DNA of 24,650 nt. It comes from DATAVB01 sp040414495. Its GTDB lineage: Bacteria > Actinomycetota > Actinomycetes > Mycobacteriales > QHCD01. Positions 6,757 to 14,813 of the stretch are shown here, piece by piece. A program made the position numbers and the translations under genes. The notes beneath the pieces were generated by a model. The model saw only the letters and a program-made list of their open reading frames with translations. It was not told where the DNA came from and did no database searches. The number at the start of each line of letters is the position of its first letter. The stretch's first letter is position 1. The DNA is taken from assembly GCA_040414495.1 (NCBI GenBank), contig JBEDUI010000055.1, forward strand, positions 1-24,650. Direction: 5' to 3'.

Positions 6757-7797
6757 CTAGAGTCGAGCCTCCTCGATCGCCGCCGCGTTCATTTCCCGAC
6801 GCCGTTTCCGCATGTACGCCATAGCGAGCGCCTGCCCGCCCGTGATCACCAACAGGATCAGTCCGTAGAAGAATGACGCCGCCGAGGCGAAACCGACGTT
6901 CGGCTGCACCGACGCGCCCCCGCCACCGCCGGCCGCGGAGAACCCGCCGCCGAATGCCTCCTGGTAAATGTACGTATTCACCACGCTGGAGGCGTAGAAC
7001 GGTCCACCCCCGGTCAGTACCTGGACCAGGTCGAAGACCTGCAGGCTGCCCAGGATAGCCAGGAACAGGATGATCATTCCGATCTCGCGCAGCCCGGGGA
7101 TCGTCACGTGCCAGAACTGCTGCCGCACCCCGGCACCGTCGATTGTCGCCGCCTCGTAAAGATCCTCGGGAATCGTCTGCAATCCGGCCAGGAAATAGAC
7201 CAGGTTGTAGCCCAAGGTGTTCCAGATACCGATCCCGATAATTACCCAGAGCACGACGTGCGGGTCACCGAGCCAGTCCACCGGCTTGTGCATCAGGTGC
7301 ATGCTCATCAGCTTCGAGTCGATGTTCTGCCCGAAGTTGCTGAACAGCAGCTGGAACACGACCGCGATGATCGCCGGCGAGATTACCGCCGGAATGAAAT
7401 ACACCGACCGGTAGAACGTGGAGAAACGCATTCGTTTGTTGTTGAGCACGAGCGCCAGTACCAGGGCCAGGAAGAGCTGCACCGGCACCAGAACCGCCGT
7501 ATAGAGGAACGTATGGCCGAAGGAGCGCCAGAAGATGTGATCGTGTAGCACCTTCCGGAAATTCTCCAGGCCGACATACGCGGTCGGACTACCGATCCCG
7601 TTCCATTGGTACAGCGTGTATCCCAGCGACGCGATGATCGGGTAGATCGTGAACACCGCGACCAGAATGACGAATGGCGCAATGTAAAAGTAGGACCAAC
7701 GATTCTCCTTGACGTTTTGCCAACGCGACCGGCGACGGCGTCTGGTCGGGGTTGGTCGGTGCAGCCTGCTGGTTCGTTCGGTCGCCTGGGTGCTCAC
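6757..7797 (-). CDS. Carbohydrate ABC transporter permease, MalF-like
   Basis: I prefer the GTG at 7797, which overlaps the TGA of the binding-protein gene as GTGA, giving 346 aa. A GTG at 7824 would add nine residues, overlap by 31 bp and has a weak AAAGG site, so it remains possible. The N-terminus is strongly basic (RRRRRSRW) before the first membrane segment (36-60). The EAA loop is at 215-238 (YEAATIDGAG, then I-P-G). Between two membrane segments, residues 283-294 form a glycine-rich insertion (GGGFSAAGGGGG) not typical of MalF-like proteins. It pairs with the MalG-like permease downstream. Confidence 0.9.
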   Translation of the reverse strand: MSTQATERTSRLHRPTPTRRRRRSRWQNVKENRWSYFYIAPFVILVAVFTIYPIIASLGYTLYQWNGIGSPTAYVGLENFRKVLHDHIFWRSFGHTFLYTAVLVPVQLFLALVLALVLNNKRMRFSTFYRSVYFIPAVISPAIIAVVFQLLFSNFGQNIDSKLMSMHLMHKPVDWLGDPHVVLWVIIGIGIWNTLGYNLVYFLAGLQTIPEDLYEAATIDGAGVRQQFWHVTIPGLREIGMIILFLAILGSLQVFDLVQVLTGGGPFYASSVVNTYIYQEAFGGGFSAAGGGGGASVQPNVGFASAASFFYGLILLVITGGQALAMAYMRKRRREMNAAAIEEARL

Positions 7798-9329
7798 AGT
7801 GACGGGTACTTGGGAATCGGCCACTTATACGCCTTTGTCGGGTCCCAGTCGGAGAATGCGTAGTCGCTGAGACTCACCTTCAAACCCTTGCCCTGCGCCT
7901 GTTTGATCCCCGTCTCCAATGCCTGCTGCATCTTGCCGTCGAGGTCGGTGAGCGCTTTCCCGGTGTCCTTGATCTGACCACTGTAAATACCGGTGGTGAT
8001 GTTTCCGAAGTTCGGCGTCACCGGGTTGACGACGACCTGCGAGGTGTGCGGATTCTTGATCCATGGCTGCGGTCCGGGCAGAACCAGATCGCGTAGCGCA
8101 ACGTACTCGCCGAACGGCTTGAAGCTGATCTTGCTCGGGTCGTCGTCCGCGGGGAAGATCGACAAGTCCTCATTGAACTTCTGTACCCAGCGCTTACCGG
8201 CCTCCGGGCTGTAGAGCCAGGAGAACCATTTAAAGGCCGCCTCCGGGTCCTTGGCGTTCGCGTTGATCGCGAACAAGGTGCCGCCGGGCTGGGAGTAGAA
8301 GTACGATTTCGGCTTCTCCTGCGGGCCGATCAGGCTGGTGAGCGTGTAATCGGTGAACTTGTGGTCGGTCCACTCGGGCTGGTTCCACACGCCACCGACC
8401 GTCATTCCGAACTTGCCGCGCTCGAAGTAGGCCCGGGCGATTTCGTCGGAAATCGACAGCGAGCTGGGGTAGAAATATCCCTTGCTCTTCCACTCCATGA
8501 TCAGGTCGAGCACGTCTTTGTAGTTGCGGTCCGAGCCGAACGTGTACTTTCCGGTGCGCAGATCCTGGCCGCCGTTGCCACCGGGACTGCCGGCGCCGCG
8601 GACCATGATCTCCACCCACCAGGGCAGAATGTCGAACGAGCTGTTGCCGAAACCGAGTCCGTAGACGCTGCCGTTGCTCTTTTTGGTGATTTGCTCGGCG
8701 GCGTGGGTGATGTCGTCCCAGGTTTTGGGGATTTTGACCGAACCATCACCGTTCGTGAGGCCGGCGTCTTTGAAAACCTTGGTGTTGATGTAGAGCTGCA
8801 CCCAGGCCGAGGTAGAGCTGATCGGCGCTGTGTAGATCTTTCCGTTGAAGACGTTGCTGCCCTCGGCGAAGGTGTACTCCGGAAACTGGTGCACCCAGGC
8901 CGAATCGGCGTACTGGTTGACCGGTAGCAGCCAGCCTTTTTGCACCTGGTCGTTCAGCGGCACCGTGGTCGTGGTGATCATGAAGACGTCAGGCGCATTG
9001 TGGCTGCGTTGGGCCAGGTTGAACAGCTTGTCATACGCGCCGGTCGCATTGACCGTGCGGTTTACCTGAATCTTCGGATTGGCCGCCTGGAAGAGGTTGA
9101 CCTCATTCTTGACCCAGGGCGACTGGGATACGTACCAGTCCCAATAGACGACCTTGCCGGCCCCGCCACCCGAGGACTTTTTGTTGCCACCGCCGGGATT
9201 ACCGCTGCTGGCCGGAGCGGCTCGGCAGCCGGCGAGCGCCGGCCCCGCCGCGGCGGCGCTGGCGGCGGCCACCGCCTGCATGAAGTGACGCCTGCTTAGC
9301 CCGCGAGTCGTCGATCGGTTGCTCGACAT
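7794..9329 (-). CDS. Extracellular substrate-binding lipoprotein of ABC importer 1
   Basis: The 511-aa family-1 solute-binding protein has a twin-arginine-like N-terminus (LSRRHFMQ, 11-18) and a lipobox ending L-A-G-C with the lipidated cysteine at 35. A Gly/Ser-rich linker follows. The conserved blocks are those of sugar-binding proteins: YDKLFNLAQRSHNAPDVF, the YFERGKFGM segment and the AAFKWFSWLYSPEAGKRW region. It should be membrane-anchored and hand substrate to the two following permeases. The ATG at 9327-9329 has a GGGAG ribosome-binding site. A good promoter with a candidate LacI operator lies about 55 bp upstream. The protein is longer than average for the family (around 430 aa), hinting at a larger ligand such as an oligosaccharide, but this is inference. 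Confidence 0.92.
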   Translation of the reverse strand: MSSNRSTTRGLSRRHFMQAVAAASAAAAGPALAGCRAAPASSGNPGGGNKKSSGGGAGKVVYWDWYVSQSPWVKNEVNLFQAANPKIQVNRTVNATGAYDKLFNLAQRSHNAPDVFMITTTTVPLNDQVQKGWLLPVNQYADSAWVHQFPEYTFAEGSNVFNGKIYTAPISSTSAWVQLYINTKVFKDAGLTNGDGSVKIPKTWDDITHAAEQITKKSNGSVYGLGFGNSSFDILPWWVEIMVRGAGSPGGNGGQDLRTGKYTFGSDRNYKDVLDLIMEWKSKGYFYPSSLSISDEIARAYFERGKFGMTVGGVWNQPEWTDHKFTDYTLTSLIGPQEKPKSYFYSQPGGTLFAINANAKDPEAAFKWFSWLYSPEAGKRWVQKFNEDLSIFPADDDPSKISFKPFGEYVALRDLVLPGPQPWIKNPHTSQVVVNPVTPNFGNITTGIYSGQIKDTGKALTDLDGKMQQALETGIKQAQGKGLKVSLSDYAFSDWDPTKAYKWPIPKYPSL

Positions 9330-9383
9330 CGCTCTCTCCCTTGTTGCCTCGGCCGGACAATCGGTCCCGAGCTGATGTGTGGC

Positions 9384-9412
9384 ATTTAAGAACTGAATGG
9401 ATTAAGTGTCAA
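9384..9412 (-). promoter_or_regulatory. Promoter of ABC importer operon 1 with embedded LacI operator
   Basis: On the minus strand, TTGACA (9407-9412) and TTAAAT (9384-9389) are separated by exactly 17 bp. The expected start of transcription is near 9377, giving a leader of about 48 nt before the ATG. The spacer is CTTAATCCATTCAGTTC. Its first 15 bp match 13/15 the sequence CTTAAAGCATTCAGT at 10537-10551 in the lacI promoter. A repressor bound here would block RNA polymerase directly. Confidence 0.65.
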
Positions 9413-9423
9413 TACGAACGCCG

Positions 9424-10434
9424 CTATTTTGGCGGAATCGTGCTGTCCCGGATGACCAGTCGGGTCGTCGTCCCCTTGACGTGGCCACCGGTCATATCGC
9501 CGGCCACCGCCGCTATGAGCCGGCGGGTCGCGCGCCGGCCATATTCCCGCACGTCGCGGTGCAGCGTGGTCAATGGCGGCCGCACCAATCGGCATGGCTC
9601 GGTCTCGTCCCAGGCGATCACCGATAAGTCGCGCGGAACATGTACGCCGGCGTTCTGTAAGGCGGTCGTGGTTCGTACGGCGACGGTGGGATCCTCGAAA
9701 ATTACGGCGGTCGGCGGGTTGTCCGCGCTGAGCATCCGCAGGATCAGGCCGTCCGCGGGAATATCGTTGGGGTCCGCGCTCAAATCGCTCCGCAGCCCGG
9801 CCCGGCCTAATGCGGCCATGACGGCTCGGCGGCGGACCTTCGAATGCAGGAATCGCGGGTGCAATCCAATTCGGGCGATTCGGCGGTGCCCGAGCCCGGC
9901 AAGATGCGCGACCGCGAGGCGGGCGGCGTGCCAATCATCGGTCCACACCGACGGCAGCGTTGATGAGCGCCGCGCATCCCCGACGATTACGGAGGGAATG
10001 TCGAGTTTGGTGAGGAGTGGAATTCGCGAGTCGTCGATGAACGGGTTTAGCAGAATGATGCCGTCGACGCGGTGCTCGGCCCGCCAGCGGCGGTATATCT
10101 CGTTCGCGTCGTCTATGTCGGCGGCCGTGTGCAGCACCAGCAGTATGTCGTGCTCCGCGAGCTCGGCCTGCACGCCTATAAGGAACTCGAATAGAAAATA
10201 TGCGCTACCCGTCTCCGGTCCGATGCTCAGCAGACCCAATGCGTTGGTGTGCGCCGAATGAAGGCTGCGGGCGGCACTGCTGGGCCGCCAGCCGAGGTTG
10301 TCGGCTATGGCGAGAATTCGGGCCCGGGTGCTCTCGCTGACGCCGGGTCGGTCGTTGAGAGCGTACGAGACAGCGGTGGTCGAGACCTGCGCCTGACGGG
10401 CGATGTCATTGATCGATGGGCGGGTGCTGCTCAT
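9424..10434 (-). CDS. LacI-family transcriptional regulator
   Basis: The 336-aa protein has the LacI helix-turn-helix at the N-terminus (SINDIARQAQVSTTAVSYALN, residues 7-27), the hinge (PSSAARSLHS, 51-60), and a periplasmic-binding-like sensor domain. Family members repress sugar-uptake operons and let go when the sugar or a phosphorylated derivative binds. I chose the ATG at 10434 because family members begin within a few residues of the helix-turn-helix. A GTG at 10512 would add 26 unlikely residues, although no strong ribosome-binding site supports 10434. The gene ends 94 bp before the ABC binding-protein gene on the same strand, with a separate promoter between. The shared motif in both promoters suggests it represses the importer and itself. 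Confidence 0.92.
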   Translation of the reverse strand: MSSTRPSINDIARQAQVSTTAVSYALNDRPGVSESTRARILAIADNLGWRPSSAARSLHSAHTNALGLLSIGPETGSAYFLFEFLIGVQAELAEHDILLVLHTAADIDDANEIYRRWRAEHRVDGIILLNPFIDDSRIPLLTKLDIPSVIVGDARRSSTLPSVWTDDWHAARLAVAHLAGLGHRRIARIGLHPRFLHSKVRRRAVMAALGRAGLRSDLSADPNDIPADGLILRMLSADNPPTAVIFEDPTVAVRTTTALQNAGVHVPRDLSVIAWDETEPCRLVRPPLTTLHRDVREYGRRATRRLIAAVAGDMTGGHVKGTTTRLVIRDSTIPPK

Positions 10435-10513
10435 GGCCCGGGTTGTTTCATTGGCGCCTCCAGCTGTCGCGGCGGGGTTCTCACGCCGCGTCGGCTCACG
10501 CTTGGCACGCACA

Positions 10514-10551
10514 TATATAGCATTTAGCCGTTGCGGCTTAAAGCATTCAGT
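10514..10551 (-). promoter_or_regulatory. lacI promoter with candidate autoregulatory operator
   Basis: On the minus strand, TTTAAG (10537-10542) and TATATA (10514-10519) are 17 bp apart. The -35 is overlapped by the 15-bp motif shared with the ABC promoter (10537-10551, here on the plus strand). The spacer also carries an imperfect inverted repeat, TTTAGCCG-TTG-CGGCTTAAA (10524-10543). Transcription from here gives a leader of about 75 nt to the ATG at 10434. Confidence 0.5.
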
Positions 10552-10615
10552 GATTTCATATCAGCGGCGCAGGCCGGCCCTGACCGACTTGGGACACGCA
10601 GCAATCCGGCCGAGA

Positions 10616-11296
10616 TTAAGGGCTGTTCTCGGCGTTGAGTTCGCGCAGTGCCCGGGCGATCGCGGCCAGGCGCCCGGCTTCCTCGTGGACCTGCGCCAAC
10701 TCGCCGGACAGCTTTCCAGCCTCAGCGGCGTTAGCGATATCGGCCAGCGATCCGGCCACGTCGGCCAGCGCTCGATCGATGTCGGCGATCTGGCTTCGGC
10801 AACGGTCTGCGACAAGCTGGAGCGACTCGATCGCATTGTCGTCATCGAGCAGCGTGCGTACGCCGTCGAGGTGTTCCAGCCGGGCGGTCAACTGCGCGCG
10901 TCGGTGGATAGTTCGCTCGGCTTCTTCGACCAGCACGCGCGCGGTGATCCCCAGCGGCCCGGAATCCAGGGGTCCGCGGAGTTGGTTCAGGCGCCAGAAC
11001 AGCTTTTCGCCCCGGTGCTGTTCATCGCCGGTCGAGAAGACACGGTCGTTTATGCGCATCAACTTGCTCAGGTGGCGCGCCCGATAAGCGCAATAGATAG
11101 CTCCTGGCAGCGTGAAGAGTTCGATGATCGCGACGCCGATTGCCGCGTTACCGCGGTTTCCCTCGCTCAAGCCGGCCAGCCAGACCAGCGATGACAGTCC
11201 GAGCAGGCTTCCGACGATGGCCGTGTAGAGGCGAGAGCGCTCCAGCCTGTTCCGGGACCAGGTCGCCGGGTACGGACTCGGGCTATCGGGTGTCAC
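10616..11296 (-). CDS. Membrane-anchored coiled-coil protein of unknown function
   Basis: I do not recognise a family. From the GTG at 11296 the product is 226 aa: a short polar N-terminus, two hydrophobic segments at about 24-44 and 50-72 forming a hairpin in the membrane, and an alpha-helical C-terminal half (about 120-222) rich in Leu, Ala, Glu and Arg with heptad character, probably a coiled coil in the cytoplasm. An ATG frame start at 11350 falls inside the terminator hairpin of the upstream operon and is rejected. TAACAT lies 7 bp before the GTG, so the message is probably leaderless. It stands alone between the lacI gene and the second ABC operon. No enzyme motif is visible. Confidence 0.75.
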   Translation of the reverse strand: MTPDSPSPYPATWSRNRLERSRLYTAIVGSLLGLSSLVWLAGLSEGNRGNAAIGVAIIELFTLPGAIYCAYRARHLSKLMRINDRVFSTGDEQHRGEKLFWRLNQLRGPLDSGPLGITARVLVEEAERTIHRRAQLTARLEHLDGVRTLLDDDNAIESLQLVADRCRSQIADIDRALADVAGSLADIANAAEAGKLSGELAQVHEEAGRLAAIARALRELNAENSP

Positions 11297-11320
11297 GGTG
11301 CCAATGTTAGGGCGTACGTC

Positions 11321-11358
11321 GTGGCCCGGTGCCGATAGCGATATCGGCACCGGGCCAC
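11321..11358 (-). terminator. Strong hairpin terminator of ABC operon 2
   Basis: A perfect 17-bp inverted repeat, GTGGCCCGGTGCCGATA (11321-11337) and its complement (11342-11358), closes on a 4-nt loop. It begins 12 bp after the stop codon of the last permease gene at 11371. There is no U-tract, as is usual for hairpin terminators in actinomycetes. Confidence 0.88.
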
Positions 11359-11370
11359 AAATGCAATGGC

Positions 11371-12249
11371 TTACTTGCCGGCGAGCGAACCGCCGATTCC
11401 GCCGACGCTGAAGTACCGGTTGAGCACGGAGAAGATGATGATCGGGGGCAGCATCATGATCACCGCGACCGCCATGACCAGGCCCCAGTTGGTGGCGTTC
11501 TGCTGGAAGAACGTCTCCAAACCAACAGGCAGCGTGTAGTTCGGATCGGACCGCAGGAAGACCACGGCGATCAGATAGTCGTTCCAGGCCAAGAGGAACG
11601 AGAAGATCGCGGTGGACAGCACGCCGGGCAGCGAGTTGCGCAAAACCACCCGCAGGAAGCCGCCGAACACAGAACTGCCGTCCATCCAGGCCGCCTCTTC
11701 CAGGGCGATCGGGATGGAGTTGTAATACGCCGCCATCATCCAGATCGCGACCGATATCTCTGAACCGACGTAGATGATCGTGACACCGGCCAGATTGTCG
11801 ACCAGCCCGATCTTGGAGAACAGGATGAACAACGGAATGACGGCGGTGACGATCGGCAACGACTGCACGATGAACAGGATCAGCGAATAGCCCGATACCA
11901 GCCGGTTGCGCGCCCGGGAGAGCACGTACCCGGCCGGAGCGGCCACCGTGACCGCGATGAGGACCGTGATCAGGGTGATCGCGAGGCTGTTACCCAACCA
12001 GGTCTTCACCCCGGTCTGGGAGAAAACGTCGCGGAAATTCTGCAGGGTGACCGCCGCGGTTGACGTGCTGCCCAGCGCCGGCCGCAACGAGAGCACGACG
12101 ACGGCGCCGATCGGCACCAACGCGACGGCCGTAATGACCAGAACAAGCGCGAAACGCCACCACTTGCCGGCATTCCCCGACGTCGTACCGGTCGGTTTGG
12201 CGGTGTCGGAGACGGTCGCCGGTTGGCGCAGGTTGGCTGCGATGCTCAT
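11371..12249 (-). CDS. Carbohydrate ABC transporter permease, MalG-like (importer 2)
   Basis: The 292-aa membrane protein has a polar N-terminal tail of about 30 residues, six predicted membrane segments (the first at 33-55) and the EAA loop at 183-209 (LEEAAWMDGSS, then L-P-G). It is the inner-membrane partner of the MalF-like protein encoded just upstream; the ATGA overlap (12246-12249) couples the two. An AAAGG site lies about 10 bases before the ATG. No ATPase gene is present in this operon either. It is the last gene before the strong hairpin terminator. The transported sugar cannot be read from the sequence. Confidence 0.92.
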   Translation of the reverse strand: MSIAANLRQPATVSDTAKPTGTTSGNAGKWWRFALVLVITAVALVPIGAVVVLSLRPALGSTSTAAVTLQNFRDVFSQTGVKTWLGNSLAITLITVLIAVTVAAPAGYVLSRARNRLVSGYSLILFIVQSLPIVTAVIPLFILFSKIGLVDNLAGVTIIYVGSEISVAIWMMAAYYNSIPIALEEAAWMDGSSVFGGFLRVVLRNSLPGVLSTAIFSFLLAWNDYLIAVVFLRSDPNYTLPVGLETFFQQNATNWGLVMAVAVIMMLPPIIIFSVLNRYFSVGGIGGSLAGK

Positions 12250-13217
12250 TCGACGTTCGCCTTTCTAATCTGGCGATACAGCACGACCGAGATCACCACG
12301 AGCACCAGCGTCATCACGAATGCGATGGCCACACCCGGGCCGGTCTGGAAGTCCTGGAAGACCGTGCGGTAGGCCAACACCACCAGCGATGTCGTGGAAT
12401 TGACCGGGCCGCCGCCGGTGAGCAGGAAGATTGTCGGAAAGTCGTTCACGCAGAAGATCGTCATGAGGATCCAGCTGATGTACGTCGACCGGGAAATCAA
12501 CGGCATCGTGATCTGGCTGAACGCCTGCCAACTGCTGGCGCCATCGACCTTGGCCGCTTCGTAGACTGTGTTGTCCACTGAGGCCAGTGCCGAACTCATC
12601 ATCATCATCATGAACGGAAAGCTGATCCACACCTTGAAGACACAGACGGTGATCTTCGCCCAGGTGGGATTGGCCAGGAACAACACATCGCCCATGCCCA
12701 GCGCGTGCGTGAGCTTGGGCAGTGGGCTCTGCGGGGTCGCCACCAGCCAGTTCCAGGAGGTCGCCGATACAACGACCGGAACGATCCAGGGCAACAACAG
12801 CAAGACCTTGAACAGCCCGGCCAGCGGAATTCTGGTCCGCAGCAGCACCGCCAGGCCGAGCCCGACGAGCCAACTTCCGAATACACCGGTCACGGTGAAA
12901 ATCACCGTGAACAGGGCCGAATGCCAGAACGTCGGGTCGGACAGAATGTGCCGGTAATTCGAGAAACCGACGAAGCTACCGGCCGAGATCAGCGTGCCGT
13001 TACGGACCGACTGGATCCCGGCGTAAATCACCGGATAAAGGTTGATGAGCAGCAGCAGCACGATCGAAGGGACCGCGAACGCGATCAGCGTCCAGGCCCG
13101 CGCGCTTAACCGCCATTTCCGCCGCGACGCGGGCTTTCTCGCCGCTGGTCCCGGGCCGGCTACACCAACGCCCTTTCGGGCCTTCTGCAGCCGGCTCGCG
13201 ACCGAATTCGTCGACAT
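12246..13217 (-). CDS. Carbohydrate ABC transporter permease, MalF-like (importer 2)
   Basis: The 323-aa protein has a basic N-terminal tail, a first membrane segment at about 42-66 and the EAA loop at 219-242 (YEAAKVDGASSWQAF, then M-P-L). A run of five methionines (203-207) lies in the membrane segment before the EAA loop. The ATG at 13217 follows an AGGGAG site at good spacing. It lies 51 bp after the binding-protein gene and overlaps the next permease by 4 bp, so the three genes form one operon. The role is passage of a sugar or related small molecule into the cell with the help of an unlinked ATPase. Confidence 0.92.
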   Translation of the reverse strand: MSTNSVASRLQKARKGVGVAGPGPAARKPASRRKWRLSARAWTLIAFAVPSIVLLLLINLYPVIYAGIQSVRNGTLISAGSFVGFSNYRHILSDPTFWHSALFTVIFTVTGVFGSWLVGLGLAVLLRTRIPLAGLFKVLLLLPWIVPVVVSATSWNWLVATPQSPLPKLTHALGMGDVLFLANPTWAKITVCVFKVWISFPFMMMMMSSALASVDNTVYEAAKVDGASSWQAFSQITMPLISRSTYISWILMTIFCVNDFPTIFLLTGGGPVNSTTSLVVLAYRTVFQDFQTGPGVAIAFVMTLVLVVISVVLYRQIRKANVE

Positions 13218-13268
13218 CGATACTCCCTGAAGCGCTGACTATCGAACCGTAGTACCGCTCCGGGACGC

Positions 13269-14585
13269 CTAAGACGTCATTTTCGACTTGATCGTGTTCT
13301 GCAACGTGGTCAGGGCCGATTTGGCGTCCGTGTGTCCACCGAGGATCGACTGGGTGAAAGTGTCCATGGCCGGCGTGCCGTCGACCTGGGTGACATTGAG
13401 GAACAGCGCCTCACCACCGGGAGCGGCCCAGGTGTGGGCAATCGGCTGCCACTCGTTGATGATCTTCACGTTGTTGGCGCTGGCCTGGAATTCCTTGGTC
13501 TGGGTGATCGACTTCAGCGGCGGTAGGCCGATGCCGGTGGACTTGGTCCACAGTGGAGTCATGTTCTTGAAGTAGTACGTCAGGAACGCCTCCGAGTCCT
13601 TCTGACTCGGGGTGTTCTTGTACATCATGATGTTGTTCGGGAAGTAGAGCATGCCCTTTTTGCCGGACGGGCCGGTCAGCGGCGTGCCGACAAGTAGGTC
13701 AGGCCCGACGGCGCCGCCGACGTTGTCGGCCAGACCGCCGGTGTCGAAGCCCATGCCGAACTTCTTGGCCTTCCACTGGCTCTGCACGTTGGCGCTGGTG
13801 TAGGTGGGGCTGGCCGGGTCGACGTACTTCTTCTTCACCAACTCGAGAACGAAGTTGATCGCTTCGATGTTTTCCTTGGTGACGCAGTTCGGTTTCTGAT
13901 CCGCATCGAAGAGCCCACCACCATTGTTGATCATCCAGCTGACCAGAATGTGGCCACCAGTGAAGGCACCCGCGCCAGCGCCGGTCCCGTACCCGTAGAT
14001 GCCCTTCTTCTTCAGCGCGGCGCACGCGTTCATGTACGACTGCCAGTCGGTGGGCACCTCGGCGCCGGCCTCCTGCATCAACGTCTTGTTGTACCAGAGC
14101 ACGCGCATGTCGAGGTTGTACGGAACGGCGGCATAGCCCTTCTTGACCTTCATCGCGTCGAGGAGGCCGGGCAGGAAGTCGTCGTAGATGCCGTTCTTCT
14201 TCCAGCTGTCGAGCAGGTTGTCAGCGTAGGCGATCTTGCCCTGCGACTCGAACTGAAACGCTTGCGTACCGCCACCGGAACTGACCGCGGGACCGGTGTT
14301 GGAGGCGACGGCGGAGGAGAACGTCTGGGTGAAGTTCGCCCACTGGATTTCCTGGTACGTAGCCTTGGCCATGCCACCGGTCGGCTTGTAGGCCAGCGTG
14401 ATCTTCTTGTCCAGTGGGTTGAACGCGGTGTTGCCCCACGGCATGTTCCAGAACTTGAGGCTGTTGCTATTACTGCCGCTGCCACCAGAACCACATGCGG
14501 CGAGCAGAGCCGCGCCCGCAACGCCACCAGTCAATCCGATGAATCCACGCCGGGTGATAGCGGCGTTTGTGGGCTGAGATGCCAT
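13269..14585 (-). CDS. Substrate-binding lipoprotein of ABC importer 2
   Basis: The 438-aa family-1 solute-binding protein starts at the ATG 14585. The ribosome-binding site AGAGGA sits nine bases from it, whereas it would be only about three bases from the alternative TTG at 14591. The signal region has a twin arginine (TRRGFIGLTGG, 11-21) and a lipobox L-L-A-A-C with Cys31, followed by a Gly/Ser linker. Typical binding-protein blocks are VLWYNKTLMQEAGAEVPTDW and the GFDTGGLADN segment. It delivers substrate to the two permeases encoded downstream. No glycosidase or regulator gene is attached to this operon, so the ligand is unknown. About 800 bp of gene-free DNA with palindromic sites lie upstream. 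Confidence 0.92.
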   Translation of the reverse strand: MASQPTNAAITRRGFIGLTGGVAGAALLAACGSGGSGSNSNSLKFWNMPWGNTAFNPLDKKITLAYKPTGGMAKATYQEIQWANFTQTFSSAVASNTGPAVSSGGGTQAFQFESQGKIAYADNLLDSWKKNGIYDDFLPGLLDAMKVKKGYAAVPYNLDMRVLWYNKTLMQEAGAEVPTDWQSYMNACAALKKKGIYGYGTGAGAGAFTGGHILVSWMINNGGGLFDADQKPNCVTKENIEAINFVLELVKKKYVDPASPTYTSANVQSQWKAKKFGMGFDTGGLADNVGGAVGPDLLVGTPLTGPSGKKGMLYFPNNIMMYKNTPSQKDSEAFLTYYFKNMTPLWTKSTGIGLPPLKSITQTKEFQASANNVKIINEWQPIAHTWAAPGGEALFLNVTQVDGTPAMDTFTQSILGGHTDAKSALTTLQNTIKSKMTS

Positions 14586-14661
14586 CGACAAGGTCCTCTC
14601 GAGTCACCGACGTCGTTGCCGGCGCCGCACTGTTGACTAAAACCTTCGAAAAAATGGAGCC

Positions 14662-14738
14662 CCAAGAATACTTGGTTGACCCTACAACTTCCGGATGACG
14701 ACAGTTTTCACCGCGCCTAGCGACGATGTCAACCAAGT
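14662..14738. promoter_or_regulatory. Paired operator-like sites upstream of ABC operon 2
   Basis: ACTTGGTTGAC (14670-14680) recurs as its exact reverse complement GTCAACCAAGT at 14728-14738, 47 bp away. The first copy also belongs to a palindrome, CCAAG-AATA-CTTGG (14662-14675). The second copy contains, on the minus strand, TTGACA (14727-14732), a possible -35 for the operon, though no good -10 follows. The arrangement suggests two regulator sites flanking or overlapping the promoter. Confidence 0.5.
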
Positions 14739-14813
14739 GAAAAGGACAATTGGCGGCATATCGTCCACGACGGCGGCGGGTTGGAATGAGAATAGGCTTG
14801 AATCTTGTCGCCA

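Noticed and set aside
10403..11194. 263-codon plus-strand frame opposite the membrane/coiled-coil gene
   Set aside because: Its start lies in the lacI coding region, and its sequence has no membrane, coiled-coil or family character, while the minus-strand frame does.
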